From positions 372,001-436,000 of the forward strand of contig NZ_WKLH01000003.1 in assembly GCF_010882175.1 (NCBI RefSeq): a stretch of DNA of 64,000 nt, given 5' to 3'. Both the position numbers and the translations under genes were made by a program. The first letter of the stretch is position 1, and every line of letters starts with the position of its first letter. Positions 26,934 through 35,132 of the stretch are shown here, piece by piece. The stretch is from Mangrovibacterium lignilyticum. Lineage in GTDB: Bacteria; Bacteroidota; Bacteroidia; Bacteroidales; Prolixibacteraceae. The notes below the pieces were generated by a model. It saw only the letters and a list, made by a program, of their open reading frames with translations, was not told the DNA's origin and searched no databases.

Positions 26934-28109
26934 ATGAAATTAATGAAGAAATTAGTTTATGTACTTTGCGGATTGCTCTTATTGGGCAATTTCGCATGTA
27001 CTCCCAGTGGGTACACAATTAACGGGGAACTGGAAGGCGTGGAAGATGGTACAAAAATAGCCTTGGTGCCTTTTGCCAAGTATGACGTAAAGCCTGAAGC
27101 TGAAACGACAATCGAAGGCGGAAAATTCCAGTTCGAAGGAACGGTGTCTGAGCCTCGTGAATACTACCTTGTGCTCGGCGACAAAGAGGATTATTTCCAG
27201 CTGATGATCGAGAACTCGTCCATGACGCTGAAAGGTGAAGTGGTGACAGCTCCCGGAAGAGACGGTTCCTCCGAGGTGCAACGGTTCAATGATGTGAACG
27301 TTTCGGGTTCAGAAAGCCACGACTACTTTAAAAGCCAAATGGCCGTAAGAGAAGATCTGAACAAGTTATTCGAGGAGAAAAATGAACGTTATGCTGATGT
27401 ACAGGCCATGTACGGGAAAGCGCGGATTGAAAAAAACCAGGCGCGGATGGATTCCATCAAAAACCTGCCGGCTTATCAGGACTACGTGGAGGCAGAGAAT
27501 GCTTTTTTCGCAGAAGTTGGGAAACGCTACAACGAAGTTTTCGTGGCAAACAAACAAACGTTTTGGGGACCGCTGATGATGCTGAACCTGTATTCGTACT
27601 TTACACCCGAAGTTCGCCCGACTTTCGACGCTATGTCGGAAGAAGCAAAGAGCAGCTATTACGGTAAAATGGTGGCCGAAGATTTATATCCGGCTAATCG
27701 TACCGGCGAAGCTGTTCCCGGATTCACGACAACCGACGAAAACGGTAATAAGATCACTTTAAATGACTTAATTAAGGATAAAAAATTGATTTTGATTGAC
27801 TTCTGGGCTTCGTGGTGCGTACCTTGCCGCAAGGAATTGCCGAATGTGAAAGCCAGTTACGAAAAGTACGCTTCCAAAGGCTTTGAGGTGCTAAGCTTTT
27901 CAATCGACAAAAACAAAGACGCTTGGTTGAATGCAGTGGAAGAAGAAGGTCTGGAATGGCCTAATTTCAACGATTTGGATGTTTCGACTCTCTACAAAGT
28001 TAAATCTGTTCCGACAACTTACCTGATTGATAACCAGGGACGACTTTTGGCGGACAATGTTCGTGGAGAAGAACTGGGCAAAAAGTTGGAAGAAATCCTC
28101 GGAAACTAG
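26934..28109 (+). CDS. TlpA-like thioredoxin lipoprotein with DUF4369 N-terminal domain
   Basis: A 391-residue periplasm-facing lipoprotein (lipobox LLGNFAC). An N-terminal DUF4369 domain (YTINGELEGVEDGTKIALVP) is joined by a helical linker to a C-terminal TlpA/AhpC-type thioredoxin fold whose active site is DFWASWCVPCRKELP at about residues 288-302, with the cis-proline in KSVPTTYLID. It should reduce or isomerise disulfides. As the last gene of the ECF-SusCD unit, it implies that cargo or components have cysteines or that redox handling accompanies uptake (inference). A terminator follows. Confidence 0.92.
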   Translation: MKLMKKLVYVLCGLLLLGNFACTPSGYTINGELEGVEDGTKIALVPFAKYDVKPEAETTIEGGKFQFEGTVSEPREYYLVLGDKEDYFQLMIENSSMTLKGEVVTAPGRDGSSEVQRFNDVNVSGSESHDYFKSQMAVREDLNKLFEEKNERYADVQAMYGKARIEKNQARMDSIKNLPAYQDYVEAENAFFAEVGKRYNEVFVANKQTFWGPLMMLNLYSYFTPEVRPTFDAMSEEAKSSYYGKMVAEDLYPANRTGEAVPGFTTTDENGNKITLNDLIKDKKLILIDFWASWCVPCRKELPNVKASYEKYASKGFEVLSFSIDKNKDAWLNAVEEEGLEWPNFNDLDVSTLYKVKSVPTTYLIDNQGRLLADNVRGEELGKKLEEILGN

Positions 28110-28132
28110 GTCGTTTTATTAAACAGCTATAG

Positions 28133-28187
28133 ACCCGACTGGCAGGATTTTTCATGTATATGTTAGGATCTGTCGGTTGGGTTTTTT
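28133..28187 (+). terminator. Terminator of the ECF-SusCD-TlpA unit
   Basis: ACCCGACTGGCAG (28133-28145) pairs along its length with CTGTCGGTTGGGT (28170-28182), allowing G-U pairs, with a T run at the end. G-U pairs on this strand only support a plus-strand terminator. Confidence 0.7.
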
Positions 28188-28272
28188 ATTGCCTTTTGTT
28201 CTTGAATTCCAAGTTTTGTATTGGTGGGGTAAGTGATTGTAAATCAGCTTGTACATTTAAATTATTAGTTTT

Positions 28273-28784
28273 GTGAAACTATTGAAAATAGTTGTATGCC
28301 TGATCACATTCGTTGCCTTGTCGGGTTTGGTTAGCCCGCTAAGGGCGCAGCATTACCCTAACCAGTGGGACGATTATGGGCAACCTTTGATTGCACATGC
28401 CGACTCAATAATCAAGGTAGGAAAAAGCATCAGTCAGGAAGATGCGCGAATGCAAGCTGCTCAAAACGTGGGTCCGGTGAAGCTGAATTTGCTTCCGAAA
28501 AAGGGCGAAAAGCAGCAAACAACGCCCGAGTTGTACTGCAAGGTGGCTGAAGCAACAGTTGTTTTAACAGATGTTTGTTTGTGCGACAATTTGCATGTTT
28601 TCCCGGCTACCTGATTTCGCCTCACGGTGTTTGCGTCACCAACTATCACCAACTAAATTTCTACCTGAACCGGGGCGAACATTGCAAACCACAAGCCTTT
28701 GTGGCTCGTTTGCACGATAAGCCGGTGCAGATGGTTGTGAAAAGTGCCATCCCAATTTCTTCATTAAAGGCATTAATCCAATAA
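28273..28784 (+). pseudogene. Frameshifted, truncated trypsin-like serine protease remnant
   Basis: The first frame opens with a signal peptide (KLLKIVVCLITFVALSGLVS) and runs to a TGA at 28612. A second frame continues the same protein as GYLISPHGVCVTNYH, the catalytic-His block of trypsin-like (S1/HtrA-type) proteases, and stops at 28784, long before Asp and Ser motifs. At the junction the DNA has a single GGCTACC (28605-28611). Two tandem copies of that 7-mer would restore the frame as FPATGYLIS, so loss of one copy is the likely lesion. The downstream part is also missing. The GTG start overlaps a TAGTTTTG -7-like element. Confidence 0.7.
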
Positions 28785-28852
28785 TCTATTCTCAGTTGAT
28801 AGGTCGATGGATGAATTCATTTCGGATGGTTGATCAGTTGTTTCTACTATCT

Positions 28853-28908
28853 AGATAAACTAAAAAGGGGTGAATCTTATCGATTTCCCCCCCCCTTGTA
28901 GTTTATCT
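28853..28908. terminator. Long hairpin with nine-C run, probable bidirectional terminator
   Basis: AGATAAACTA (28853-28862) and TAGTTTATCT (28899-28908) are perfect complements; inside them AAGGGG can pair with part of C9TT (28887-28897). It sits between the convergent protease remnant and the DUF4861 gene. There is no classical T tail. Confidence 0.55.
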
Positions 28909-28915
28909 TATTCAT

Positions 28916-28931
28916 CAAGTCAGACGACTTG
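28916..28931. terminator. Small hairpin downstream of the DUF4861 gene
   Basis: CAAGTC-AGAC-GACTTG is a perfect 6 bp stem 11 bp beyond the DUF4861 stop; it may act with the larger hairpin as a 3' end structure. Confidence 0.4.
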
Positions 28932-28942
28932 AGGTGAACGAT

Positions 28943-30235
28943 TTATTTGATCGTGATATCAACCTTGGCCGAAAGCTGTTGCACCAGGTTTTCAACATAG
29001 GCTTTCCAAAAGTCTCGGTCTTTGAAACGTTCATCACTTAATTCCCATCCTGCGGCGGCATAGTAAGTCACAGGTTTGTTATTTTCAACCTTTAGCTTGG
29101 CGAGGAAACTGTTTGTCAGCTGACCAGTTTTAGGTGCTTCGGTGCATCCTTCGTAAATAGCCCGGGGAACAATAATGGCCATTCCCAGCCACCATCCACG
29201 ATCGTAAGTTTGCATGTCGTGCGTCAGTAGCACCATCCATTCAACGTTCACCGGAATTTCTTCTAATGGATTTTGGTTGTGAATGTTTACCAAGCCAATG
29301 GCCAGTGTTTCGTCTCCCTTCAAATTCGAGAATTCGACTGTATTTTGATAGGCATACATTCCCGGCCAAATAGAGGTTGTTTCTTTTACTTCGTAGTTTC
29401 TGTTTTCTGCAGGTTTCCAACCTTCGTAATTGTATGCCAGAACAGACTTTACAGGTCCTTCTGTTACAATGTGAAAGGTGGTCTTATCCACGTTGTTTAC
29501 AGAGTCGGTCACTAAAACGCCCAGGCGCAGGGGCTTTTCATTAACCAAGAGGGTGTAACCACCAAGCCCGACTGAATTGCCAACAGCCAATATGTCGCGA
29601 CCCCAATCCTCCATAACATGGTAATTATCTTCTACTTCACCATTGGCATTGATTCCCACATTTTCGGGAGACATGTAAGCTGCTCTTTTACCGAATAAGT
29701 CTTTGGCATTCCGTCCATCCAGGTAATGGCGAAATCCTACTTTGTCGTTTTCCCATGATGGGCCGTCTGTTTGGTATTTCTGAAAGCCGATGCTTTTGGG
29801 AAGGTCGTTCGGTAAAATTACCTCACTTGTCGCCGGTTCAACAGGTGTGTCTGCGGAGCGTCGTTTTCCGAAACGGGCACTGGTCCGAATGGTATATTTC
29901 GGAGATTTATCGGTCCACCCGAAGGTGAATGCTTTGGTAGAACTGGCATTCAGGTCAGTTACGAAGAATAATTCGTCCCACTGTCCATCACCGTTTAAAT
30001 CATCTAACTGAGACGCAATGGTATCTCCTTCCGTTGAAATGATTAACGGGAAAGCTTCTTCTTTCGGGATGTCCGAAATTTGGGAGCGATCGATAGCAAT
30101 CGCTTTGTCCGTCAGGTTGATCTGTGAGGTGTTCGATAGTTCAATGACTGTCTTTTTCGGCGTTGTTTGGCATTGACTAAAAAGAAGTATGCAGAGTGCG
30201 CCACTGCATATGGCGAATAAAGAATTTTGTTTCAT
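28943..30235 (-). CDS. DUF4861 lipoprotein (pectin-locus type)
   Basis: A 430-residue exported lipoprotein (lipobox ILLFSQC). The long beta-rich body with DLNGDGQWDELFFV (a Ca-binding-like DxNxDG loop), GPSWENDKVGFRHYLDGRNAKD, and EGWKPAENRNYEV matches DUF4861, a family seen with rhamnogalacturonan and pectin degradation genes. Its biochemical role is not settled to my knowledge. A GH28 gene lies 139 bp upstream on the same strand, so the two are probably co-transcribed from the GH28 promoter. Confidence 0.8.
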   Translation of the reverse strand: MKQNSLFAICSGALCILLFSQCQTTPKKTVIELSNTSQINLTDKAIAIDRSQISDIPKEEAFPLIISTEGDTIASQLDDLNGDGQWDELFFVTDLNASSTKAFTFGWTDKSPKYTIRTSARFGKRRSADTPVEPATSEVILPNDLPKSIGFQKYQTDGPSWENDKVGFRHYLDGRNAKDLFGKRAAYMSPENVGINANGEVEDNYHVMEDWGRDILAVGNSVGLGGYTLLVNEKPLRLGVLVTDSVNNVDKTTFHIVTEGPVKSVLAYNYEGWKPAENRNYEVKETTSIWPGMYAYQNTVEFSNLKGDETLAIGLVNIHNQNPLEEIPVNVEWMVLLTHDMQTYDRGWWLGMAIIVPRAIYEGCTEAPKTGQLTNSFLAKLKVENNKPVTYYAAAGWELSDERFKDRDFWKAYVENLVQQLSAKVDITIK

Positions 30236-30374
30236 TTTGGTTTGAATTTATCTGTTTGAACTATTTGATTTTCCGCCTGCCTTTGGTGCGGCTTCAACAA
30301 TGAACCCTGAATAGATTTGGAAGAGAACGACGTTTAAATTTGACAGTAGCTTCATTGTCGTTGTTTATTGTTCT

Positions 30375-31916
30375 TTAGTCTTTCTGAATGGCTTGTTTTA
30401 CTTGGTCCATAAAGTTCGTTCCCCAGATTATTTCACTCTCATCAACCTTTAAGAAGACATCAGCAGGAACTTTTTGGTAACAGTTATTAATGAGCAGATT
30501 TTGAGAATCCTCAATTGTAAGAATCGCTTGGTCAGCAAGCGGTGATTTGGAGTGAATATCATTCAGAACGACACCATTGCAGTTTTTGAAACTCAGAGCA
30601 GGGCCTTTTTCTGTTACGATGTCAATATTACTAAAGTATAAGTTGGTGGCTGTTTCAGCCGAGAATCCTTCTTGTGCAACCACATTGATGTTGGAAAACG
30701 AAATTTCATTGACCGGCATCTCCTGGATACCTGTAATGAAACCAACTTTTTTCACATCGGTGCCGGTTACATTGCTAATGTGTATGTTGCGGAAGACAGG
30801 CGTACGATCGCTTACCGGTTCCGACTCCGAGGTCTTGTCGTAAAACAAGTTGATGATAAATGCATTCTTCTGAATGTTGCGCATCACAATGTTGTCAACG
30901 CGGATATTTTCAACGACTCCACCACGACCGCGCGAGGCCTTCAGGCGAATGCCGGCATCGGTTCCGTCGAACACACAGTTGGAAATGGTCACATTTTTCA
31001 CACCACCCGACATTTCGCTGCCAATTACAACGCCGCCGTGTCCGGACAGCATCACACAATTAGTGATGGTCAGGTTCTCGGTAGGTTTGCCGTAGTTTCG
31101 GCCATCGAAATCACGGCCGGACTTGATAGTTACGCAGTCGTCTCCAACACTGATGAAGCAATCTGAGATGCGAACATTTTTACACGACGATGGATTAATA
31201 CCATCCGTATTCCACCCGTCATGCGGATTTTGGATGGTGATGCCATGGATCATCAGGTCCTCGCAACCAACGGGGTTCACTGTCCAAAAAGGAGAGTCCT
31301 TAATAGTTACTCCTTCGAAATTAATATTTGTACATTCCATGAACTGTATGAATGGAGGTCTGAAAAAGGCGCGCTTCAATCCTTCCTGAAAATAGGGTTC
31401 TACTTTGATGTCTCTATTTTGATCGAACCACATTTGTTGGAATTTGGTTAACTCATCTGATGGGTTATCCTTATAACTGTTGTATTGAATGCGCTTGATT
31501 TCTTCCCACCAGGCTTTCCCGTTGCCTTCCAGCGTGCCTTCACCTTTTATGGCAATGTTTTCAGCGCTGGATGCGTAAAGCAGTGGCGTAAAGGTGTTCA
31601 TGAAGATGCCTTCCCAGCGAATTTGGCGGAAGGGAAGATAGTCGTCGAAATCGGTGGAGAACGACAATGTTGCTCCAGCCTCCAGATTCAAGGTGATGTT
31701 GCTCTTTAGGATAATTGCGCCGGTGAGGTATGTTCCGGCGGGGAAGTAAATCGTTCCACCGCCTTCTTTCGAAGCCTGGATGATTGTGTTGTTAATGAGT
31801 TCGGTGCACTTTATTTTGCCATGTGTGTCGGCACCGAGTACCAGCATATCATATGTTTTGGCCGAAAGGCTGCTGTGGATGATTAAAAAGAAGAGAATTA
31901 GCTTGACGGTTTTCAT
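30375..31916 (-). CDS. GH28 polygalacturonase-like glycoside hydrolase
   Basis: A 513-residue secreted parallel beta-helix hydrolase (signal peptide KLILFFLIIHSSLSA). GH28 catalytic motifs are in order: NTDGINPSSC, then VGDDCVTIKSG, then GHGGVVIGSE, then GIRLKASRGRGG. These supply the three aspartates, the His and the Arg/Lys of the active site. The target would be a galacturonic acid-containing polysaccharide such as polygalacturonan or rhamnogalacturonan. It shares the unit with DUF4861 and is preceded by a LacI-type palindrome. Confidence 0.92.
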   Translation of the reverse strand: MKTVKLILFFLIIHSSLSAKTYDMLVLGADTHGKIKCTELINNTIIQASKEGGGTIYFPAGTYLTGAIILKSNITLNLEAGATLSFSTDFDDYLPFRQIRWEGIFMNTFTPLLYASSAENIAIKGEGTLEGNGKAWWEEIKRIQYNSYKDNPSDELTKFQQMWFDQNRDIKVEPYFQEGLKRAFFRPPFIQFMECTNINFEGVTIKDSPFWTVNPVGCEDLMIHGITIQNPHDGWNTDGINPSSCKNVRISDCFISVGDDCVTIKSGRDFDGRNYGKPTENLTITNCVMLSGHGGVVIGSEMSGGVKNVTISNCVFDGTDAGIRLKASRGRGGVVENIRVDNIVMRNIQKNAFIINLFYDKTSESEPVSDRTPVFRNIHISNVTGTDVKKVGFITGIQEMPVNEISFSNINVVAQEGFSAETATNLYFSNIDIVTEKGPALSFKNCNGVVLNDIHSKSPLADQAILTIEDSQNLLINNCYQKVPADVFLKVDESEIIWGTNFMDQVKQAIQKD

Positions 31917-31960
31917 GTGTCTTAGTTTTATTCGTATTCGTTAGGTTTCTATATCCGACT

Positions 31961-31968
31961 CAAAGTTA
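31961..31968 (-). promoter_or_regulatory. -7 promoter element of the GH28-DUF4861 unit
   Basis: Read on the minus strand, TAACTTTG fits TAnnTTTG; it lies 44 bp before the GH28 ATG at 31916. Confidence 0.5.
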
Positions 31969-32008
31969 TACTATTAATGAAAATGGTAATAAAGAATAGT
32001 CCAAAAAT

Positions 32009-32022
32009 TGCAATCGATTGCA
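32009..32022. promoter_or_regulatory. LacI-family-type operator palindrome
   Basis: TGCAATCGATTGCA is a perfect 14 bp palindrome with the central CG and TGnAAnCGnTTnCA pattern typical of LacI/GalR-family operators. It stands 40 bp upstream of the GH28 -7 element and about 120 bp upstream of the rplM -33 element, so GH28 is the likelier target. No lacI-type gene is in the window. Confidence 0.6.
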
Positions 32023-32142
32023 TGTGCGCAGTCGGTTCTTCTGTTTTTTCTTGTGTCAGAGAATTTCTGAAATTGGATGGCTCAATGGGCATTATTTCCT
32101 ATAAATCTTTGTGTTAAATTTATTTTCACACAGTTTTTACCC

Positions 32143-32172
32143 TTGTTATTTCAAAAAAAAGAAATACTTTTG
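32143..32172 (+). promoter_or_regulatory. Promoter of rplM-rpsI-rpsB-tsf
   Basis: TTG (32143-32145) at -33 and TACTTTTG (32165-32172) at -7 are 19 bp apart, the preferred Bacteroidota spacing. The predicted start near 32178 leaves a leader of about 158 nt before the GTG of rplM. Confidence 0.75.
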
Positions 32173-32236
32173 CAGTCCCGATTATTGTCCGTACTTGCAG
32201 TTCTTATAATTGATTGAAAATGTTGAGGATAGAAAA

Positions 32237-32263
32237 GTTATCAACGAGCCCGATGTTAATAAC
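32237..32263 (+). promoter_or_regulatory. Hairpin in the rplM leader, candidate autoregulatory site
   Basis: GTTATCAAC (32237-32245) and GTTAATAAC (32255-32263) form a 9-position stem with one mismatch. It lies within the long untranslated leader of rplM; ribosomal protein leaders often bind an encoded protein, but no known motif was recognised. Confidence 0.35.
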
Positions 32264-32335
32264 TTGGACGGCCACAACAGATTGAGAAGTAAGTTTTTGC
32301 AACTTTTAGTGTTTAATTTAAAAAAATTAGAGCAA

Positions 32336-32794
32336 GTGGATACTTTATCTTACAAAACCGTTTCGGCCAATAGTGCCACGGTAAACAAAGAATGGGTAGT
32401 TGTTGATGCTACTGACATGCCGCTCGGACGTTTAGCTAGTGCCGTAGCCAAAATGTTGCGTGGTAAACACAAACCCAATTTTACTCCTCACGTAGATTGT
32501 GGAGACAACGTAATTGTCGTTAATGCTGAAAAAGTCAAATTGACTGGTAACAAGCTGAATGACAAAGTGTATTTGCGTTACACCGGTTATCCGGGTGGAC
32601 AACGCAGCCAAACTCCGGCTGAGATCATGAAGAAATATCCGGAACGTTTGGTCGAGAAAGCTGTAAAAGGTATGTTACCTAAAAATCGTCTTGGACGTGC
32701 TGTTTATGGTAACATGAAAGTGTATGTTGGTCCTGAGCACAAACAAGAGGCTCAAAACCCAAAAGTAATTGATTTAAATACCATCAAACTGTAA
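32336..32794 (+). CDS. rplM: 50S ribosomal protein L13
   Basis: A 152-residue L13, first gene of the operon. The open frame extends upstream to 32210, but homologues begin with a sequence like DTLSYKTVSANSATV, so translation starts at the GTG at 32336; the stretch before it is leader RNA. Signature residues are VVVDATDMPLGRLAS, TPHVDCGDN and the C-terminal VKGMLPKNRLGRA. L13 binds 23S rRNA early in 50S assembly. rpsI starts 2 bp after its stop. Confidence 0.95.
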   Translation: MDTLSYKTVSANSATVNKEWVVVDATDMPLGRLASAVAKMLRGKHKPNFTPHVDCGDNVIVVNAEKVKLTGNKLNDKVYLRYTGYPGGQRSQTPAEIMKKYPERLVEKAVKGMLPKNRLGRAVYGNMKVYVGPEHKQEAQNPKVIDLNTIKL

Positions 32795-32796
32795 CA

Positions 32797-33183
32797 ATGG
32801 AAGTAGTAAATACCTTAGGACGTAGAAAAACAGCCGTTGCCCGTATTTTTCTCAGTGAGGGTAAAGGCAAGATTACCATTAACAACCGGGAACTGAACGA
32901 ATATTTCCCAAATGGTACGCTACAGTATATTGTTATGCAACCTCTGAACTTATTGGGTGTTGCTGACCAATATGACATTAAAGTAAACCTTGATGGTGGT
33001 GGTATTAAAGGACAAGCAGAAGCTGTGCGTTTGGCAATTGCCCGCGCTATGGTAGAAATCAATCCTGAAAATAAGCCAGAACTGAAACATGCAGGCTTTA
33101 TGACTCGTGACCCACGTGAAGTGGAACGTAAAAAACCGGGTCAACCAAAAGCACGTAAACGCTTCCAGTTCTCAAAACGTTAA
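32797..33183 (+). CDS. rpsI: 30S ribosomal protein S9
   Basis: A 128-residue S9 of normal length. The N-terminus NTLGRRKTAVARIFL and the basic tail KKPGQPKARKRFQFSKR, whose final Arg reaches the P-site tRNA, are typical. It follows rplM by 2 bp, the near-universal rplM-rpsI pair. Confidence 0.97.
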   Translation: MEVVNTLGRRKTAVARIFLSEGKGKITINNRELNEYFPNGTLQYIVMQPLNLLGVADQYDIKVNLDGGGIKGQAEAVRLAIARAMVEINPENKPELKHAGFMTRDPREVERKKPGQPKARKRFQFSKR

Positions 33184-33291
33184 TATATTATCTAAAAATA
33201 ACTGTGGATCTGAAACCACTGGGACTCCCCGGCACAGACGAGGGACTACTCAGAGGTTGCTTTTCAACATTTTATTTCAAAAGTTAAAAAG
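33184..33291 (+). promoter_or_regulatory. Structured leader upstream of rpsB
   Basis: This 108 bp intergenic stretch can fold: AACC (33214-33217) with GGTT (33255-33258) as an outer stem, enclosing GGG-ACT-CCC and GAG/CTC. GGGACT occurs twice (33221 and 33242). It is GC-rich compared with its flanks and ends 33 bp before rpsB. S2 autoregulates rpsB-tsf via the leader in other bacteria; a similar role here is inference. Confidence 0.45.
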
Positions 33292-34128
33292 ATGCCAAGA
33301 ACAAATTTTCAAGAATTATTGGATGCAGGTGTACATTTTGGTCACCTGAAAAGAAAGTGGAATCCAAACATGGCTCCGTATATTTTTATGGAGAAAAATG
33401 GTATCCACATCATCGATTTACAAAAAACAGTTGTAAAAATTGATGACGCGGCTGCTGCCATCAAACAAATTGCCAAATCGGGACGCAAAATCTTATTTGT
33501 GGCAACAAAGAAACAAGCCAAAGAGCTTGTTGCTGATGCTGTTGGCAATGTGAATATGCCTTACGTTGTAGAACGCTGGCCTGGTGGTATGCTTACTAAC
33601 TTCCCAACTATCCGCAAAGCGGTTAAGAAAATGATCTCCATCGACAAAATGATGAAAGATAACAGTTGGGATAACTTATCAAAACGCGAAAAGTTGCAAA
33701 TTACTCGTCAACGTGCGAAATTGGATAAAGTATTAGGTTCTATTGCTGACCTGACTCGTCTTCCAGCTGCTCTGTTCGTTGTTGACGTTTTAAAAGAAAA
33801 AATCGCTGTACGTGAAGCTCAAAAATTGGGTATCCCTGTATTTGCGATGGTTGATACAAACTCAGATCCAGAAGGAATCGACTTCGTTATTCCAGCGAAC
33901 GATGATGCTTCTCAATCAATCCGTTTAATTACTCGTATCATGTGTGATGCTGTAGCAGAAGGCTTGAACGAACGTAAAGTTGAACGCGAAAAAGATGGCG
34001 AAGAAGCACCTAAAAAAGCTACAAAAAAATCGGCAGCAAAAGCTGAACCGATGAAAGAAGTAGCCGTTAGCGCCGGTGACGACGAGGACGTTGAGGTTGC
34101 TGATCTGGATGATGATTCAGAAGAATAA
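33292..34128 (+). CDS. rpsB: 30S ribosomal protein S2
   Basis: A 278-residue S2. The N-terminal NFQELLDAGVHFGHLKRKWN and the central WPGGMLTNFPTIRKAV are diagnostic. After the conserved core, about 45 residues form a charged tail of Lys/Ala then Asp/Glu (ending AGDDEDVEVADLDDDSEE), longer than in many bacteria but common in Bacteroidota. S2 joins late in 30S assembly together with S1. tsf follows after 32 bp. Confidence 0.97.
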   Translation: MPRTNFQELLDAGVHFGHLKRKWNPNMAPYIFMEKNGIHIIDLQKTVVKIDDAAAAIKQIAKSGRKILFVATKKQAKELVADAVGNVNMPYVVERWPGGMLTNFPTIRKAVKKMISIDKMMKDNSWDNLSKREKLQITRQRAKLDKVLGSIADLTRLPAALFVVDVLKEKIAVREAQKLGIPVFAMVDTNSDPEGIDFVIPANDDASQSIRLITRIMCDAVAEGLNERKVEREKDGEEAPKKATKKSAAKAEPMKEVAVSAGDDEDVEVADLDDDSEE

Positions 34129-34160
34129 TTGCTCATTTTAAATAAAAAAAACTAACAGAT

Positions 34161-34988
34161 ATGGCAATTTCTGCTGCAGATGTAATGAAGTTGCGTAAAG
34201 CAACTGGCGCTGGTATGATGGATTGTAAAAACGCTTTGACTGAAGCGGAAGGCGATTTCACCCGCGCTGTAGAAATTATTCGTGAAAGAGGTAAACTGGT
34301 AGCCAACAAACGTTCAGACCGTGAGGCTTCTGAAGGTGCTGCATTGGCTAAAGTTAGCGCTGACGGTAAATTCGGAGCTATTGTTGTGTTAAACTGCGAA
34401 ACTGACTTCGTTGCAAAAAATGAAGGTTTCGTGACTTTAACTCAAAGCTTCCTGGATGTTGCCGTTGATAACAAACCAGCCGACCTTGATGCACTGAAAG
34501 CTTTAACTCTGGATGGTCGTACATTAGCTGATCACGTGACAGAGCAGACAGGTGTGATCGGTGAAAAAATCGATTTGTCATACTTCGGCTGTATTGACGC
34601 AGCTTCAGTTGTGGCTTACATTCACCCGGGTAACCAATTGGCTACTTTGGTCGGTTTCAATCAGGAAAATGTAGATTCACAGGTTGCGAAGGACGTTGCA
34701 ATGCAAGTTGCGGCGATGAACCCAGTTGCTGTGGATAAAGATTTTGTTTCTCAAGAAGTTATCGAAAAAGAATTGGAAATCGCGAAAGAAAAATTCCGTC
34801 AGGAAGGTAAACCAGAAGCAATGTTAGATAAGATTGCTCAAGGTTCTTTGGCTAAATTCTTCAAAGAAAACACCTTGTTGAATCAACCTTTTGTGAAAGA
34901 CAACAAATTATCGGTAAAAGAATATTTGGAGTCAGCAAGCAAAGGTTTGACTGCAACCGGATTTATTCGTTTCGCATTGGCTGAATAA
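34161..34988 (+). CDS. tsf: Elongation factor Ts
   Basis: A 275-residue guanine nucleotide exchange factor for EF-Tu. The N-terminal UBA-like helix region AADVMKLRKATGAGMMDCKN and the TDFVAKN motif that inserts into EF-Tu are intact. Two core subdomains and the C-terminal module complete the usual length. It is last in the rplM operon, ending at a perfect terminator. Confidence 0.97.
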   Translation: MAISAADVMKLRKATGAGMMDCKNALTEAEGDFTRAVEIIRERGKLVANKRSDREASEGAALAKVSADGKFGAIVVLNCETDFVAKNEGFVTLTQSFLDVAVDNKPADLDALKALTLDGRTLADHVTEQTGVIGEKIDLSYFGCIDAASVVAYIHPGNQLATLVGFNQENVDSQVAKDVAMQVAAMNPVAVDKDFVSQEVIEKELEIAKEKFRQEGKPEAMLDKIAQGSLAKFFKENTLLNQPFVKDNKLSVKEYLESASKGLTATGFIRFALAE

Positions 34989-35010
34989 GCTTCAAACGCA
35001 ATAATATTCA

Positions 35011-35043
35011 AGAGAGGCTATCCTGATGGATAGCCTCTCTTTG
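35011..35043 (+). terminator. Terminator of the rplM-tsf operon
   Basis: AGAGAGGCTATCC (35011-35023) and GGATAGCCTCTCT (35028-35040) form a perfect 13 bp stem with a TGAT loop. Confidence 0.95.
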
Positions 35044-35076
35044 TGTTTGAGTACATTTGGTACAGAGTAGTCAATA

Positions 35077-35113
35077 AAAAAGCCTGTCTTCAGCGAATCA
35101 GGACAGGCTTTTT
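35077..35113 (-). terminator. Terminator of the atp operon
   Basis: AAAAAGCCTGTC (35077-35088) and GACAGGCTTTTT (35102-35113) form a perfect 12 bp stem with T runs on both strands. It is 19 bp beyond atpG and convergent with tsf, so it may work in both directions. Confidence 0.93.
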
Positions 35114-35132
35114 ATATGGTTGAATGATTTTA

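Noticed and set aside
17703-31916. SusCD operon and GH28-DUF4861 genes as one polysaccharide utilisation locus
   Set aside because: They are on opposite strands, separated by a terminator and a pseudogene, and appear to have different regulators. A functional link is possible but not shown.
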